This document shows, piece by piece, positions 1 to 7,444 of a stretch of DNA of 64,000 nt (its first letter is position 1; each line of letters opens with the position of its first letter). This DNA is from Azospirillum sp051124815. GTDB lineage: Bacteria; Pseudomonadota; Alphaproteobacteria; Azospirillales; Azospirillaceae. The notes beneath the pieces were generated by a model that searched no databases, had not been told where the DNA came from, and worked only from the letters and a program-made list of their open reading frames with translations. The position numbers and the translations under genes were made by a program. The stretch spans positions 1,922,001 to 1,986,000 of the forward strand of contig NZ_CP118485.1 of assembly GCF_051124815.1 (NCBI RefSeq), given 5' to 3'.

Positions 1-2
1 GT

Positions 3-1724
3 CTGGTCGGGCGCAACGGGTCGGGCAAGTCGACGCTGATGAAGGTGCTGGCCGGGATGATCCACCCCGACGGCGGCACCGTCTTCGTCCAGCCGGGCGC
101 CCGTCTCGCCTATCTGCCGCAGGAACCGGACTTCACCGGCTGCGCCACCGTCCACGATTATGTCGTGCAGGGCCTTCCCGCCGACGAGCAGGACGAGGCG
201 CACCGGGTCGATGCGGTTCTGGACAGGCTGCAGGTGGACGGCGGGCTCGATCCCCGCACCCTGTCCGGCGGCGAATCGCGCCGCACCGCGCTGGCCCGCA
301 CGCTGGTCGGCAACCCCGACGTCATGCTGCTGGACGAGCCGACCAACCATCTCGACCTCCCCACCATCGAGTGGCTGGAGGAGGAGTTGCTGTCCTTCCG
401 CGGCGGGCTGCTGCTGATCAGCCACGACCGCGCCTTCCTCAACCGGCTGGCGAAGCGGACGCTTTGGCTCGACCGCGGAACGGTGCGCGCCACCGACCGC
501 GGCTTCGCCGAGTTCGAGACCTGGCAGGCCGAGGTGTTCGAGGCGGAGGAGGCCGCGGCCCACAAGCTGGACCGCAAGATCGAAAGCGAGATGAAGTGGC
601 TGCGCGAGGGCATCTCCGCCCGGCGCACCCGCAACATGGGACGCGTCCGCAACCTGCTGGACCTTCGCGCCGGGCGCGCCGAGCAGATCAAGGGCGGCCA
701 GCAGGCCAAGCTCGCCATCGCCGAGGCCGAGCGCGGCGGCCGGCTGGTGATCGAGGCGACCGGCATCTCCAAGGGCTTCGACACGCCCGAGGGGCGCAAG
801 ACCATCGTCAAGAACTTCTCCACCCGCATCCTGCGCGGCGACCGGGTGGGACTGATCGGGCCGAATGGCGCCGGCAAATCCACCCTGCTGAAGATGCTGA
901 CCGGCCAGTTGGAGCCCGATGAGGGCACGGTGAAGCTGGGCACCAGCCTCGACACCGCCTATTTCGACCAGCGGCGCGAAGGGCTGGACCCGGAGGACAC
1001 CATCCGCAAGGTGCTGTGCCCCTTCGGCGGCGACGCGGTGATGGTCAACGGCGTGTCGCGCCACGTCGCCGGCTATATCAAGGACTTCCTGTTCGACACC
1101 CGGCAGCTGGACAGCCCGGTGAAGGCGCTGTCGGGCGGCGAGCGCAACCGGCTGCTGCTGGCCCGGCTGTTCGCCAAGCCCAGCAACATGATGATCCTCG
1201 ACGAGCCGACCAACGACCTCGACATGGATACGCTGGACCTGCTGGAGGACGTGCTGGGCGACTATCAGGGAACGCTGCTGCTGGTCAGCCACGACCGCGA
1301 CTTCCTCGACCGGCTGGTGACCGCCACCATCGCGCTGGAGGGCGACGGCACCGCCACCGAATATGCCGGCGGCTATTCCGACTATCTGGTACAGCGCCCG
1401 GCCAAGGCGGCGCCCGCCGCTGCCGCTGCCAAACCGAAGCCGGCCGCCACCGCCCCGGCCGCCGCGGCCAAGCCGCGCGGCAAGTTGAGCTACAAGGACC
1501 AGCGCGAACTGGACGAGCTGCCGGCCCGCATGGACGGGCTGGGGACCGAGATCGCCAAGCTGGAAAAGGCACTGGCCGACCCCGACCTGTTCACCCGCGA
1601 CCCCGCCAAGTTCCAGAAGACCAGCGAGCAGTTGCACGCCAAGCAGGCGGCGCTCGCCACGGCGGAGGAGCGCTGGCTGGAGTTGGAGGCGATGCGCGAG
1701 GAACTGGAAGGCGGCCGGGCATGA
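3..1724 (+). CDS. ABC-F family ATPase, Uup-like (5' end outside window)
   Basis: This is a soluble ABC-F protein with two nucleotide-binding domains and no membrane segments; the family acts on ribosomes or DNA rather than in transport. The window opens inside the first Walker A (GRNGSGKST), so perhaps 30-40 N-terminal residues are missing. Both domains show the signature and Walker B (LSGGESRR with LLDEPTNHLD; LSGGERNR with ILDEPTNDLD), and the second Walker A is GPNGAGKST. An Ala/Pro/Lys-rich linker leads to a C-terminal coiled coil (ELDELPARMDGLGTEIAKLE), which is typical of Uup and distinguishes it from EttA. The stop overlaps the next start (ATGA), so the downstream permease gene is translationally coupled. 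The family assignment is firm; Uup orthology is inferred from the C-terminal coiled coil. Confidence 0.9.
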   Translation: MVGRNGSGKSTLMKVLAGMIHPDGGTVFVQPGARLAYLPQEPDFTGCATVHDYVVQGLPADEQDEAHRVDAVLDRLQVDGGLDPRTLSGGESRRTALARTLVGNPDVMLLDEPTNHLDLPTIEWLEEELLSFRGGLLLISHDRAFLNRLAKRTLWLDRGTVRATDRGFAEFETWQAEVFEAEEAAAHKLDRKIESEMKWLREGISARRTRNMGRVRNLLDLRAGRAEQIKGGQQAKLAIAEAERGGRLVIEATGISKGFDTPEGRKTIVKNFSTRILRGDRVGLIGPNGAGKSTLLKMLTGQLEPDEGTVKLGTSLDTAYFDQRREGLDPEDTIRKVLCPFGGDAVMVNGVSRHVAGYIKDFLFDTRQLDSPVKALSGGERNRLLLARLFAKPSNMMILDEPTNDLDMDTLDLLEDVLGDYQGTLLLVSHDRDFLDRLVTATIALEGDGTATEYAGGYSDYLVQRPAKAAPAAAAAKPKPAATAPAAAAKPRGKLSYKDQRELDELPARMDGLGTEIAKLEKALADPDLFTRDPAKFQKTSEQLHAKQAALATAEERWLELEAMREELEGGRA

Positions 1725-2599
1725 GTTTCGCCCACACCCTTCAGGCGCTGGTGGTGATGGCGCTGTGGGGGCTGAATTTCGTCGTGGCGAAATGGGCGCT
1801 GGCCGAATTCCCGCCGCTGTTCGTGATGTTCCTGCGCTTCGCCCTGGTGGCGGTGCTGATCATCCCGTTCTTCCGCGTGCCGCGTGACAAGCTGTGGAAG
1901 ATCGCGCTGTTGTCGGTGACGCTGGGCAGCATCCATTTCCCGATGATGTTCACAGGGCTGCAGGGGATCGACGCCGCCACCGCCTCGCTGGCGGCGCAGG
2001 CGCAGGTGCCCTTCTCCTCCCTGCTGGCGGCGCTGGTGTTCAAGGACAAGCTGGGCTGGCGCCGCGGCATCGGCATGGCCGCCGCCTTCGCCGGCGTGGC
2101 GGTGATCGCGGGCGAGCCGCGGCTGGGCGAGTCGCTCTATTCGCTGCTGCTGATCCTGGCGGCCAGCTTCGCCTTCGCGGTTGCCAGCGTGCAGATGAAG
2201 CTGATCGGGTCGGTGAACGGCTTCGCCGTCAACGGCTGGATGGCGCTGTTCGCCATGCCGCAGCTGCTGGGCCTGTCGCTGCTGCTGGAGCATGGGCAGA
2301 TGGAGGCGCTGGCCAATTCCACCTGGGTGGGCTGGGCGTCGATCGTCTACATGGCGGTCGCGGTCACCATCGTCGCCTATGGGCTGTGGTATCCGCTGCT
2401 TGGGCGCTATGACGTGAACCAGACCATGCCCTATCTGCTGACGGTGCCGGTCTTCGGCGTCGCCAGCGGCGCATTCCTGATGGGCGATCCGCTGACGGTG
2501 AACCTCGCCATCGGCGGCTTGCTGACCATCGGCGGAGTCGCGGTGATCGTGAAGCGGCGCCCGCGCACCGTCAGCGAGACCGTCACCAATCCGACCTGA
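1721..2599 (+). CDS. EamA (DMT) family permease
   Basis: This 292-residue inner-membrane protein has about ten hydrophobic segments arranged as two EamA repeats, the layout of drug/metabolite transporters such as RhtA and YdcZ-type exporters. It begins with a hydrophobic segment containing ALWGLNFVVAKWAL, the usual first helix of the family (W-G-x-N-F). The start was chosen at the ATGA overlap with the ABC-F gene. In-frame sequence further upstream is only an alternative frame of that gene. The C-terminus ends in a short basic cytoplasmic tail (KRRPRT). The substrate cannot be read from sequence; amino-acid or metabolite export is the usual family role. Confidence 0.88.
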   Translation: MSFAHTLQALVVMALWGLNFVVAKWALAEFPPLFVMFLRFALVAVLIIPFFRVPRDKLWKIALLSVTLGSIHFPMMFTGLQGIDAATASLAAQAQVPFSSLLAALVFKDKLGWRRGIGMAAAFAGVAVIAGEPRLGESLYSLLLILAASFAFAVASVQMKLIGSVNGFAVNGWMALFAMPQLLGLSLLLEHGQMEALANSTWVGWASIVYMAVAVTIVAYGLWYPLLGRYDVNQTMPYLLTVPVFGVASGAFLMGDPLTVNLAIGGLLTIGGVAVIVKRRPRTVSETVTNPT

Positions 2600-2625
2600 C
2601 CGGCCCGACCTGATAAGATGCCGAC

Positions 2626-3318
2626 ATGAGCGCCTTCCGCCGGATCGACCGCCCCTCCCCCAACCACGGCCCACGGGCCGATGGTTCGCGGGTGGAGCTG
2701 CTGATTCTGCACTATACCGGCATGCCCACCGCCGCCCATGCGCTGGACCGGCTGTGCGACCCGGCAGCCCAGGTCAGCGCTCATTACACCGTGGACGAGG
2801 ACGGCACCGTCTACGCCCATGTGCCGGAGGACCGGCGCGCCTGGCATGCCGGCCGGTCGAGCTGGCGCGGCACCGGCGATGTCAACAGCCGCTCCATCGG
2901 CGTCGAGATCGTGAATCCGGGCCATGAGTTCGGCTATCGGCCCTTTCCGCCGGTGCAGATGGCGGCGGTAACGGAGCTGTGCCATGGCATCGTGAAACGC
3001 CACGGGATCGCCCCCGCCGACGTGCTGGGCCACAGCGACGTGGCGCCGACCCGCAAGGAGGATCCGGGCGAGCTGTTCGACTGGCCGGACCTCGCCGCCC
3101 AGGGACTCGGGATTTGGCCCACGCCATCCCAGGCCGACGACAGCCCCTTCACCGATGCGGAGGTCGCCGCCCTGCTGGGACGCTATGGGTACGACCCGGC
3201 CGAACCGCGGGCTCTGCTGGCCTTTCAGCGCCACTTCCACCCCGAATGCCTGACCGGCGCCCCCGATCCTGAGACGGTGCGGCGTCTGCGCGCGCTGCTG
3301 CGGCTGACCGGACGGTGA
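2626..3318 (+). CDS. N-acetylmuramoyl-L-alanine amidase, AmpD-like
   Basis: This 230-residue zinc amidase of the amidase_2 family is predicted to cleave the MurNAc-L-Ala bond of (anhydro)muropeptides during peptidoglycan recycling. The first zinc His is in LLILHYTGM, a second conserved block is SAHYTVDEDGTVY, and the C-terminal HSDVAPTRKEDPG carries the last ligands. A C-terminal helical segment (about 170-230) resembles a PG_binding_1 domain. There is no convincing signal peptide, so a cytoplasmic AmpD-type role is more likely than an exported AmiD. It starts 26 nt after the permease gene and may share its transcript. Confidence 0.87.
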   Translation: MSAFRRIDRPSPNHGPRADGSRVELLILHYTGMPTAAHALDRLCDPAAQVSAHYTVDEDGTVYAHVPEDRRAWHAGRSSWRGTGDVNSRSIGVEIVNPGHEFGYRPFPPVQMAAVTELCHGIVKRHGIAPADVLGHSDVAPTRKEDPGELFDWPDLAAQGLGIWPTPSQADDSPFTDAEVAALLGRYGYDPAEPRALLAFQRHFHPECLTGAPDPETVRRLRALLRLTGR

Positions 3319-3387
3319 TGACGTCTCGCCGAAGCGGGGCCGATCCCTTATATTAGGCACTCCGACCCAGCTGAGCGGGAGAGCGGC

Positions 3388-3984
3388 ATGTCGTCCCTGG
3401 CCTATAAGCGGATGAGCGTCGACGAGTTCCTGTCGTGGGACGATGGGACGCAGACCCGGTACGAGCTGATCGACGGCGTGCCGGTGGCGATGGCGCCCAG
3501 CTATGGCGCCCACCAGATCGTTGCCGGGAACATTGCCCTGGAAATCGGCAGCACTCTGCGCAAGCGCCCGCCCTGCCACGTCCGGTCCGAGGCCGGCATC
3601 CTGAAGCCCAACAGCTTCCGCAACTTCTTCCAGGCGGACCTTGCCGTCACCTGCACGCCGCACCGCCATGGGCAGTACCATACGCCCGACCCGCTGGTGA
3701 TCGTGGAGATCCTGTCGCGCTCCACCGAGGACCATGACCGCAGGGTGAAGCTGCCGGTGTACCGCTCCATCCCCTCGGTACAGGAAATCCTGCTGGTGCA
3801 GAGCGAGTTCCTGTTCGTCGAGGTGCACCGCCGGCTGGACGACAGCCGCTGGCAATGCGACCTGCTGGTCGAGCCCGACGACGTCCTGCGTCTGGACAGC
3901 GTCGGCGTCGAGGTGCCGGTATCGGCGCTCTATGCCAATGTGGAACTGGGGCCGGACCCGTCGGACGTCGAACAGGCTCCCTGA
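3388..3984 (+). CDS. Uma2 family (DUF820) PD-(D/E)XK nuclease-fold protein
   Basis: This 198-residue protein of the Uma2/DUF820 family has a restriction-endonuclease-like fold and an unknown biological role. It shows the family N-terminus (MSVDEFLSWDDGTQTRYELIDG), a middle block ending in FFQADLAVTC with the acidic residue of the active site, and PLVIVEILSRST, which supplies E-x-L from the core strand. It is free-standing, 69 nt after the amidase, with no toxin, transposase or methylase partner. Such proteins are often present in many copies in cyanobacteria and some alphaproteobacteria. The family assignment is good; nuclease activity is inferred only. Confidence 0.82.
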   Translation: MSSLAYKRMSVDEFLSWDDGTQTRYELIDGVPVAMAPSYGAHQIVAGNIALEIGSTLRKRPPCHVRSEAGILKPNSFRNFFQADLAVTCTPHRHGQYHTPDPLVIVEILSRSTEDHDRRVKLPVYRSIPSVQEILLVQSEFLFVEVHRRLDDSRWQCDLLVEPDDVLRLDSVGVEVPVSALYANVELGPDPSDVEQAP

Positions 3985-4018
3985 TCGGGCACCCTTGATC
4001 TGGGCCCGCCATTTGGGA

Positions 4019-4046
4019 TTTGCCCCCACGGCCGCTTCCCTATATG
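4019..4046 (+). promoter_or_regulatory. candidate promoter of rnpB
   Basis: TTTGCC (4019-4024), a 16-nt spacer and TATATG (4041-4046) lie 7-8 nt before the 5' base of the RNase P RNA. The position fits, but the hexamers are imperfect. Confidence 0.4.
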
Positions 4047-4053
4047 AACGACC

Positions 4054-4457
<404 letters not shown>

Positions 4458-4461
4458 TTTT

Positions 4462-4603
4462 CCCATACCCTTTGCCCAGTTCATCCCAATCCGGATCCCC
4501 CGGCTGGGCGCATGATCCCATGCTGCCCCATGGTGGCACCCTTTTGCCCCCGCCCCGCCCGATCGGATGGTTCGGCCTGGGACGGCATGGGCACCGGCAT
4601 GGG
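4462..4603. promoter_or_regulatory. upstream CCCA/TGGG repeat clusters, MraZ-box-like
   Basis: CCCA occurs at 4475 and 4485 and at 4517 and 4527, each pair 10 bp apart, with another CCCA at 4462. On the opposite strand TGGG occurs at 4578, 4588 and 4600, the first pair again 10 bp apart. The block TGGGACGGCATGGG at 4578-4591 is the exact reverse complement of CCCATGCCGTCCCA at 4760 and 5034. MraZ of E. coli is known to bind TGGGN repeats separated by 5 nt. That these copies are MraZ sites is inferred. Confidence 0.45.
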
Positions 4604-4615
4604 CGACTGCCCGCG

Positions 4616-4911
4616 TCATCCACAGGGCAGACGCCCCTTCTCCCCACGCCGCCCCCGCGCTTCTCCGGGCTTTTCCGCGGCCATCCCCAGGATGTGCACG
4701 GTCCCATCCACATTTTCCCCAGACTAATCCACAGCCGGTGGATAACTGTGGGGCGATTTCCCATGCCGTCCCATGCCTGACCGGGTTTTCCCACCCAAGG
4801 TCCTATGCCGTCCGAGGGGGTCGATTCGACCGTGTGACAAACCATGTGAGCACGATATTTTATTAAAATTTTGGAACGTTCGAAGAACTTGTGTGGATAA
4901 CTTTATCCACA
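4616..4911. other. DnaA-box cluster with AT-rich tract (origin or DnaA-regulated region)
   Basis: Two perfect TTATCCACA boxes face each other at 4892-4900 (minus) and 4903-4911 (plus), two bases apart. One-mismatch boxes lie at 4616-4624 (TCATCCACA), 4725-4733 (TAATCCACA) and 4737-4745 (minus strand, TTATCCACC). A two-mismatch box is at 4704-4712. An AT-rich tract, ATATTTTATTAAAATTTT, sits at about 4856-4873 in otherwise very GC-rich DNA. CcrM-type GANTC sites occur at 4823, 4918 and 4940. This combination is usual for alphaproteobacterial replication origins, but DnaA control of the dcw promoter would look similar. Confidence 0.5.
4760..4797. promoter_or_regulatory. MraZ-box-like repeat cluster (middle)
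   Basis: CCCA lies at 4760, 4770 and 4790, all on a 10-bp phase with one missing repeat. The 17-bp CCCATGCCGTCCCATGC at 4760-4776 is repeated exactly at 5034-5050, and a degenerate copy (CCTATGCCGTCCGA) is at 4802-4815. Confidence 0.5.
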
Positions 4912-5027
4912 TCGCGGGAGTCCAGCGGAATACTGCGAAGATTCTGAGATTTCGTACACCAACTTGCTCGGATGCCACAGCCTGACCCAAAAGTCTTGAC
5001 ACCCCCGTCTGAATACTCGGGGGGCCG

Positions 5028-5088
5028 TTGACGCCCATGCCGTCCCATGCTATCCCAAGAATGCCCATTTAAGGGGGGCTCTTACCCA
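5028..5088 (+). promoter_or_regulatory. mraZ/dcw promoter region with phased MraZ operator repeats
   Basis: CCCA occurs at 5034, 5044, 5054 and 5064, exactly 10 bp apart, with another at 5085. Read on the minus strand this is four TGGGN units with 5-nt spacers, the binding pattern established for E. coli MraZ at its own promoter. A possible sigma-70 promoter overlaps it: TTGACG at 5028-5033, a 17-nt spacer and TATCCC at 5051-5056. TTGACA is also present at 4996-5001. Negative autoregulation of the dcw operon by MraZ is the natural reading; the promoter hexamers are weaker evidence than the repeats. Confidence 0.65.
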
Positions 5089-5187
5089 TTTTGGTTAACA
5101 CCGGGGGCGGGGGCTGAATGGGCCAAGCGGGGCTAGCGCGGGGCACCCGACCGCGCATGGGGGATAGCAGGGGGGACCACCGGGCCG

Positions 5188-5685
5188 ATGGCCGTTTTCC
5201 TGTCCACATACGTCAATAAAGTTGACAGGAAAGGGCGTGTGTCCATCCCGGCACAGTTCAGGCAGTCGCTTGCCAAGACGTCGGCTCCCAGCACCGTCTA
5301 CCTCTGGCCTTCGCTGAACCACCAGGCGCTGGAAGGCGCCGACCAGGACTATCTCGACGTCCTCTCCGAGAGCCTCGAATCCCCTGACCTCGATGCCGAC
5401 GAGCGCGACATGATCGAGACCTTCATCTTCGGAAAGCTGATCCCCGTTTCCTCCGACGCCGAAGGCCGCATCGTCCTGCCCAAGGAACTGGCGGAGTTCG
5501 CCGGCATCACCGAGGAGGCCGCCTTCATCGGCCGCCGCAAGACCTTCCAGATTTGGGAACCCGACGCGCTGAAGGCCCACGAGGCCGCGCTTCGCGAGCA
5601 GGTCGTGCGCAAGGACATCTCGCTGAGCCAGATCGTCGCCAAGGCCTCCCGCGGCGCCGCCAGCCGGAGCGGGGAGGGCGCCTGA
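5188..5685 (+). CDS. mraZ: transcriptional regulator MraZ
   Basis: This 165-residue protein has two AbrB-like swapped-hairpin domains and is the DNA-binding regulator at the head of dcw clusters. The N-terminal copy begins VNKVDRKGRVSIPAQFRQSL and the second contains SDAEGRIVLPKELAEFAGI, each with the conserved D-x-(K/E)-G-R core. Family length is about 145-165. The start ATG follows a G-rich stretch. The stop overlaps rsmH by one base (TGATG). The upstream region carries repeats matching its expected operator, supporting autoregulation. Assignment is firm. Confidence 0.96.
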   Translation: MAVFLSTYVNKVDRKGRVSIPAQFRQSLAKTSAPSTVYLWPSLNHQALEGADQDYLDVLSESLESPDLDADERDMIETFIFGKLIPVSSDAEGRIVLPKELAEFAGITEEAAFIGRRKTFQIWEPDALKAHEAALREQVVRKDISLSQIVAKASRGAASRSGEGA

Positions 5686-6659
5686 TGACCGACACCCGCA
5701 TCCATATTCCCGTCCTGCTGGACGAGGTGATCGCCGCGCTGTCCCCGCGCGACGGCGCTCTCTACGTCGACGGCACCTTCGGCGCCGGCGGCTACAGCCG
5801 CGCCCTGCTGCGGTCGGCCTCCTGCCGCGTGATCGGCATCGACCGCGACCCCGCGGCGATCGAGCGTGGCCGCGCCCTGGCGCAGGAATTCCCCGGCCGG
5901 CTCGAGGTGATCGAGGGCCGATTCGGCGATATGGACACGCTGCTGGCGGACCATGGCATCGAGAAGGTCGACGGCGTGGCGCTCGACGTCGGCGTCTCCT
6001 CTCCCCAGATCGACGAGCCGGAGCGCGGCTTCTCCTTCCGCTTCGACGGCCCGCTCGACATGCGGATGGGACGGGATGGGCCGACCGCCGCCGACGTGGT
6101 CAACAGCGCCGACGAGGCGGAGTTGGCCGACATCATCTATCGCCTGGGCGAGGAACGGATGTCGCGCCGCGTCGCCCGCGCCATCGTCGCCGCCCGCCGC
6201 GAGGCGCCGATCGAACGCACGGCGCGGCTGGCCGACATCATCCGTTCGGTGGTGCCGAAGGGGAAGGGCGACGGGATCGACCCGGCCACCCGCACCTTCC
6301 AGGCCCTGCGCATCCATGTGAACGACGAACTGGGCGAGTTGCGGCGCGGCCTGTCCGCCGCCGAGTCGCTGCTGGCGCCCGGCGGGCGTCTGGCCGTCGT
6401 CTCCTTCCATTCGCTGGAGGACCGCGAGGTCAAGGCGTTCCTGCGGGAACGCTCCTCGCCGCCGCCCTCCCCGTCCCGCCATACGCCCGTGACCGCGGTC
6501 GCGGCGCATCACCCATCCTTCCGCCTGCTCTCCCGGAAACCCGTGGACCCGAGCGAGGCCGAAGCCCGCAACAACCCCCGCGCCCGGTCCGCCCGGCTGC
6601 GCGCGGCTGAACGTACCGAGGCGCCCGCGTTCCCGGCGCCCGGCAAGGAGGCAGCATGA
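5685..6659 (+). CDS. rsmH: 16S rRNA (cytosine1402-N4)-methyltransferase RsmH
   Basis: This 324-residue SAM-dependent methyltransferase (MraW) modifies C1402 of 16S rRNA in the P site. The SAM-binding block is YVDGTFGAGGYSRALL, followed by IGIDRDPAAI, DGVALDVGVSSPQID and RGFSFRFDGPLDMRM, all diagnostic. The C-terminal block AVVSFHSLEDREVKAF is also canonical. The start was placed at the ATG overlapping the mraZ stop, which gives the family-standard N-terminus IHIPVLLDEVIAAL. Its own stop overlaps ftsL (ATGA). Confidence 0.97.
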   Translation: MTDTRIHIPVLLDEVIAALSPRDGALYVDGTFGAGGYSRALLRSASCRVIGIDRDPAAIERGRALAQEFPGRLEVIEGRFGDMDTLLADHGIEKVDGVALDVGVSSPQIDEPERGFSFRFDGPLDMRMGRDGPTAADVVNSADEAELADIIYRLGEERMSRRVARAIVAARREAPIERTARLADIIRSVVPKGKGDGIDPATRTFQALRIHVNDELGELRRGLSAAESLLAPGGRLAVVSFHSLEDREVKAFLRERSSPPPSPSRHTPVTAVAAHHPSFRLLSRKPVDPSEAEARNNPRARSARLRAAERTEAPAFPAPGKEAA

Positions 6660-7444
6660 AAGGCAAGACCTGGCTGTTCTGGGGCGGCCTGATCGCGGCC
6701 GCCGGTGGCGTGCTGTTCCAGACCAGCTACGACGTCCAGGATCTTGAGGAGAAGCTCGCCGGGCTGAACCGCAAGATCATCCAGGAGCAGGAGTCCATCC
6801 AGGTCCTGAAGGCCGAGTGGAGCTACCTGAACGACCCCACCAAGCTGGAACAGATGGCGCAGGCCTATCTGGCGCTGCAGCCGACCGAGCCGCGCCAGTA
6901 CATGGCGATGGACATGATCCCGATGCGTCCGGGCGACGCCGTCCAACCGCCGTCGCAGACCAACCCTGCCCCGCTGCCGCCGATGGTGCGCGCGCCCGGC
7001 ACCGGCGCCCCGCAGGTCGCCGCCGCCCGCATCCCCGCCGCTCCCAACAACAGCGGCTCCGCCGGAATCGTTCCGGTCAGCCTGCCGGCCGGTGCAGCCT
7101 TGGTAAAGCCGCTGCCGATGGACAAGGCGCTGGAACGCGCGCCGGTCGTCGTACCCGCCTCCCTGCCCTCGTCCGGCAGTCTGGCCGATCCGTCGCGCGC
7201 CGCCCGGATCAAGCCCTCCGCCCTGGTGCCCGGCTCCGCCCGCGCCCCGGCGGAGAAGGCGCCCGACCGCGCCGCCGGCAAGCTGGCGCCCAACGCGCCG
7301 ACCGCGCGCCCGACCGAACTGGCGGCCCGCCCGACCCCGCCGGCACCGGCTCCCAAGGCGGCTGCCGCGGCCCAGCAGCCCTACCAGCCCAAGCCGACCG
7401 ACAGCCTCGGGCTGCTCGTTGCGCGCCTGGGGGCCAATCGATGA
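6656..7444 (+). CDS. ftsL: cell division protein FtsL (extended C-terminus)
   Basis: FtsL is a bitopic divisome protein that works with FtsB and FtsQ to activate FtsWI. There is a short cytoplasmic N-terminus, a TM segment at about residues 5-22 (WLFWGGLIAAAGGVLF), then a periplasmic coiled coil (DVQDLEEKLAGLNRKIIQEQESIQVLKAEWSYL in two stretches) and the family motif LNDPTKLEQMAQAYLAL. At 262 residues it is far longer than the 90-120 typical of gammaproteobacteria. The extra 150 or so residues are Ala/Pro-rich and probably disordered, which is common in alphaproteobacteria. Position between rsmH and ftsI supports the name. Confidence 0.88.
   Translation: MKGKTWLFWGGLIAAAGGVLFQTSYDVQDLEEKLAGLNRKIIQEQESIQVLKAEWSYLNDPTKLEQMAQAYLALQPTEPRQYMAMDMIPMRPGDAVQPPSQTNPAPLPPMVRAPGTGAPQVAAARIPAAPNNSGSAGIVPVSLPAGAALVKPLPMDKALERAPVVVPASLPSSGSLADPSRAARIKPSALVPGSARAPAEKAPDRAAGKLAPNAPTARPTELAARPTPPAPAPKAAAAAQQPYQPKPTDSLGLLVARLGANR

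Noticed and set aside
6067..6080. TGGGACGGGATGGG inside rsmH, resembling the MraZ repeats
   Set aside because: It lies in the conserved coding block DMRMGRDGP and is explained by codon usage. An internal MraZ site cannot be excluded but has no other support.
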